Source of the DNA: Actinomycetota bacterium
Lineage (GTDB): Bacteria; Actinomycetota; Actinomycetes; Actinomycetales; Dermatophilaceae
Direction: 5' to 3'
Length of the DNA: 64,000 nucleotides
Assembly (NCBI GenBank): GCA_020160805.1
Contig: JAIUPO010000002.1
Coordinates: forward strand, 1 to 64,000
Position numbers and translations under genes: made by a program. Position 1 is the stretch's first letter; each line of letters begins with the position of its first letter. Below the pieces are notes generated by a model. It searched no databases, was not told where the DNA came from, and was given only the letters and a program-made list of their open reading frames with translations. Below are positions 61,987-64,000 of this stretch, piece after piece.

Positions 61987-63321
61987 ATGACTTTGGCACC
62001 GGAACGCTCCGCCATTTCCCCGACCGCGCCGCACGTGACGCAGGCGCAACATGTCGCGGCCGAGCAGCACCGGCTCAACACCCGCCTCTCCCTCGAGGGC
62101 GGGGCCGAGCGCACGCATCCGCCCAAGAAGTCCGGGCGCCCCAACCCGATGGGGCACCTGACCAATGAGCAGATCGAGGCGATCGGGCGCGAACTCGACG
62201 CGATCCGCGCCGAGGTGATGGCGTCCCGGGGGGCGCGCGATGCGGCATACATCCGGCGCGTCATCCGGGTCCAGCGGGGCCTGGAGATCGGCAGCCGCGC
62301 GGTCTTGTTGTTCTCCAAGAACAAGTACGCCTGGCTCGCGGGAACCGCAGGGCTGTCGCTGGCGAAGATCCTCGAGAACATGGAGATCGGCCACAACGTC
62401 CTGCACGGTCAGTGGGACTGGATGCGCGATCCGAAGATCCACTCCACCTCGTGGGACTGGGATATGGCCTCGCCGGCCAAGCAGTGGCAGCACAGCCACA
62501 ACGAGTTGCACCACACCTATACCAATGTGCTGGGGCGCGACAACGACCTCGGCTATGGCTTGTTGCGCGTGGACGAGGACCAGCCGTGGGAGTTGTTCCA
62601 CCTCGGCCAGCCGATCTGGCACCTGATCAATGCGATGTTCTTCGAATATGGCATCGCGGCCTATGACCTGGAATTGCGCGGCAACCTGCAGAACTGGGAC
62701 GAACTCAGCGAGGAGGAGAAGGCCGTTTTCAAGGCCAACCTCCACGAGATGCTCGGCAAGATCCGCAAGCAGGCGATGAAGGACTATGTCCTGCACCCGC
62801 TGGTCTCCGGGCCGAGCTTCCTGCCGACCCTGCTCGCGAACTTCACCGCCAACACGGTGCGCAATATCTGGTCCAATACCGTCATCATCTGCGGGCACTT
62901 CCCGGATGGCATCGACACCTTCGAGACCGACTCGATCGAGGGCGAGACGCGCGGCGAGTGGTACCTGCGCCAGATGCTCGGCTCGGGCAATATCTCCGGC
63001 TCGAAGTTCACGCACATCATGACCGGCAATCTCAGCCACCAGATCGAGCACCACCTTTTCCCGGATATGCCGTCCAACCGCTATTCGGAGATCTCGCCGA
63101 GGATCAAGGCGCTGATGGAGCGCAACGATCTGCACTATGTGACCGGCCCGGTCCTGAAGCAGGCCTACCAGGTCTATCGCAAGGTATGCCGGCTGGCCCT
63201 GCCCAATGAGGAGCCCGGCCGTTCGCGGTGGTCGGTCGTGCGCGGTGAACTCGGCAAGGTCGTCAAGGGCAAGGGCGGCGCCCGGACCAAGCGGCACCTA
63301 CCCTCAACGGCCGACGCGTAG
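61987..63321 (+). CDS. Membrane fatty-acid (acyl-CoA) desaturase, DesA3-like
   Basis: This encodes 444 residues. The three histidine boxes of membrane di-iron desaturases are HNVLH at 136-140, HSHNELHHTY at 169-178, and HQIEHHLFP at 351-359. Hydrophobic stretches lie at about 105-130, 205-225 and 275-305. It probably introduces a Delta9 double bond into stearoyl-CoA, as DesA3 does. GAGAGG lies before the ATG at 61987. The ferredoxin reductase gene precedes it by 28 bases. Confidence 0.93.
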   Translation: MTLAPERSAISPTAPHVTQAQHVAAEQHRLNTRLSLEGGAERTHPPKKSGRPNPMGHLTNEQIEAIGRELDAIRAEVMASRGARDAAYIRRVIRVQRGLEIGSRAVLLFSKNKYAWLAGTAGLSLAKILENMEIGHNVLHGQWDWMRDPKIHSTSWDWDMASPAKQWQHSHNELHHTYTNVLGRDNDLGYGLLRVDEDQPWELFHLGQPIWHLINAMFFEYGIAAYDLELRGNLQNWDELSEEEKAVFKANLHEMLGKIRKQAMKDYVLHPLVSGPSFLPTLLANFTANTVRNIWSNTVIICGHFPDGIDTFETDSIEGETRGEWYLRQMLGSGNISGSKFTHIMTGNLSHQIEHHLFPDMPSNRYSEISPRIKALMERNDLHYVTGPVLKQAYQVYRKVCRLALPNEEPGRSRWSVVRGELGKVVKGKGGARTKRHLPSTADA

Positions 63322-63360
63322 CTCGGACTATCATCGGCTACCGATCAGTAACCACAAGGG

Positions 63361-64000
63361 ATGCGGGTAGCAGTGGCCGATGACAATGTGAATGCCTCCG
63401 TCCTCATCGTCGGAGCCGGGCCGGCGGGCTTGGGCACCGCTGGGGCGCTCGCGCAGCGCGGTATTCGCAGCATCATCCTCGAACGCGCGGCGGATGTGGC
63501 CGCCTCGTGGCGCGGCCACTACGACCGCTTGCATCTGCATACGACTCGGACCCTGAGCGGCCTGCCCGGCCTGGAGATTCCGGCAGCCTATGGCCGGTGG
63601 GTCGCGCGCGATGACCTCGTGCGCTATCTCGAGGGCTATCGTGATCACTTCGGTCTGGATGTGCGGACCGGTGTGGAAGTCGTTGGCGTGGAACGCGCTT
63701 CGGCTGCCGTGAGCTCACCCTGGGTAGTGCGGTCGGCTAAGGGCGAGGAGTGGCACGCCCGGCATGTCGTCATCGCGACGGGCTACAACCACACTCCGGT
63801 CCTGCCGTCCTGGCCGGGGCAGGAGGACTTCCCGGGCGAAGTGATCCACGCCGCGAGTTATCGCAATCCGAGGCCGTATGCCGGCCGGTCGGTGCTCGTC
63901 GTCGGCACGGGCAATACCGGCTGCGAGATCGCCCAGGACCTCGCCGAGGCCGGTGTCGGTCCGGTCTGGCTCGCCGTCCGCACCCCGCCGCACATCCTGC
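63361..64000 (+). CDS. Flavin-containing monooxygenase-like protein, 5' part (cut by window)
   Basis: At least 213 residues are encoded before the window ends. The FAD-binding motif is VLIVGAGPAGLGTAGALAQR, followed by ASWRGHYDRLHLHT and WVARDDLVRYLEGYRDHFGL. A BVMO/FMO-like region HVVIATGYNHTPVLP precedes the NADP motif VLVVGTGNTGCEIAQDLAEA. The closest functional group appears to be YUCCA/FMO-type monooxygenases. The ATG at 63361 or GTG at 63373 could be the start; neither has a good ribosome site. It follows the desaturase by 39 bases. Confidence 0.85.
   Translation, partial: MRVAVADDNVNASVLIVGAGPAGLGTAGALAQRGIRSIILERAADVAASWRGHYDRLHLHTTRTLSGLPGLEIPAAYGRWVARDDLVRYLEGYRDHFGLDVRTGVEVVGVERASAAVSSPWVVRSAKGEEWHARHVVIATGYNHTPVLPSWPGQEDFPGEVIHAASYRNPRPYAGRSVLVVGTGNTGCEIAQDLAEAGVGPVWLAVRTPPHIL

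Overview
The window is high-GC chromosomal DNA (about 70 percent by eye) from an actinobacterium. Gene content points to the Micrococcales, most plausibly a Dermatophilaceae/Intrasporangiaceae-type organism: secreted proteases with type-2 cell-wall-binding repeats, a DesA3-like desaturase with its own ferredoxin reductase, a very large PEPCK-like protein, PadR and DeoR regulators, and leaderless or GTG starts. The family assignment is an inference. No rRNA, tRNA or CRISPR array was recognised.

Positions 1-6520 look like a decayed acquired island. It holds the 3' end of an IS256-family transposase, a DUF2075 helicase-like gene truncated by the IS end and broken by frameshifts, small hypothetical genes, a hybrid of two nuclease/ATPase remnants whose tail resembles a TIR domain, and an intact FitAB/VapBC-type toxin-antitoxin pair. 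Positions 6553-18100 hold a DUF6398 gene with a decayed tandem paralogue, a divergent pRiA4b-ORF3/UPF0158 fusion, a DksA/TraR zinc-finger protein, a bleomycin-binding-like protein, a 1,104-residue repeat protein and a divergent three-gene operon containing a membrane J-domain protein. Positions 18178-25615 hold a probable diphosphate-dependent PEP carboxykinase, a frameshifted lipoprotein deacetylase, a Phd/Doc-type toxin-antitoxin pair with a palindromic operator, and an ERCC4 nuclease.

Positions 25712-32292 contain an efflux carrier and a tight four-gene minus-strand operon (nitrilase-type hydrolase, amidohydrolase, APC permease, amidase) that reads as uptake and hydrolysis of an amide compound. 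Positions 32371-44711 hold a lipoprotein, a two-component-system relic, a zinc dehydrogenase, a PadR regulator divergent from a GH13 enzyme plus a metal/corrin-binding protein, a cell-wall-anchored metalloprotease, a FUSC transporter, an SMP-30 lactonase, a thioesterase and a DeoR relic. Positions 45003-57955 hold surface and membrane proteins, a second secreted metalloprotease, an NYN-domain protein, a serine hydrolase overlapping a CBS protein, an ArsB/NhaD transporter, PPK2, a lysophospholipase and a DUF1304 protein. Positions 58116-64000 hold an AbiEi-like protein flanked by repeats, a dead paralogue of the cell-wall metalloprotease, the ferredoxin reductase-desaturase operon under a double palindrome, and the start of a flavin monooxygenase.

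Two sequence patterns cut across the genes. First, intergenic spaces between converging genes carry long palindromes. Two are repeated families: family A has three copies and family B has two. Second, the heptamer GTATGCC/GGCATAC occurs well over 60 times by eye, on both strands, in all reading frames and mostly outside the acquired island. These two patterns are the best candidates for undescribed biology here.
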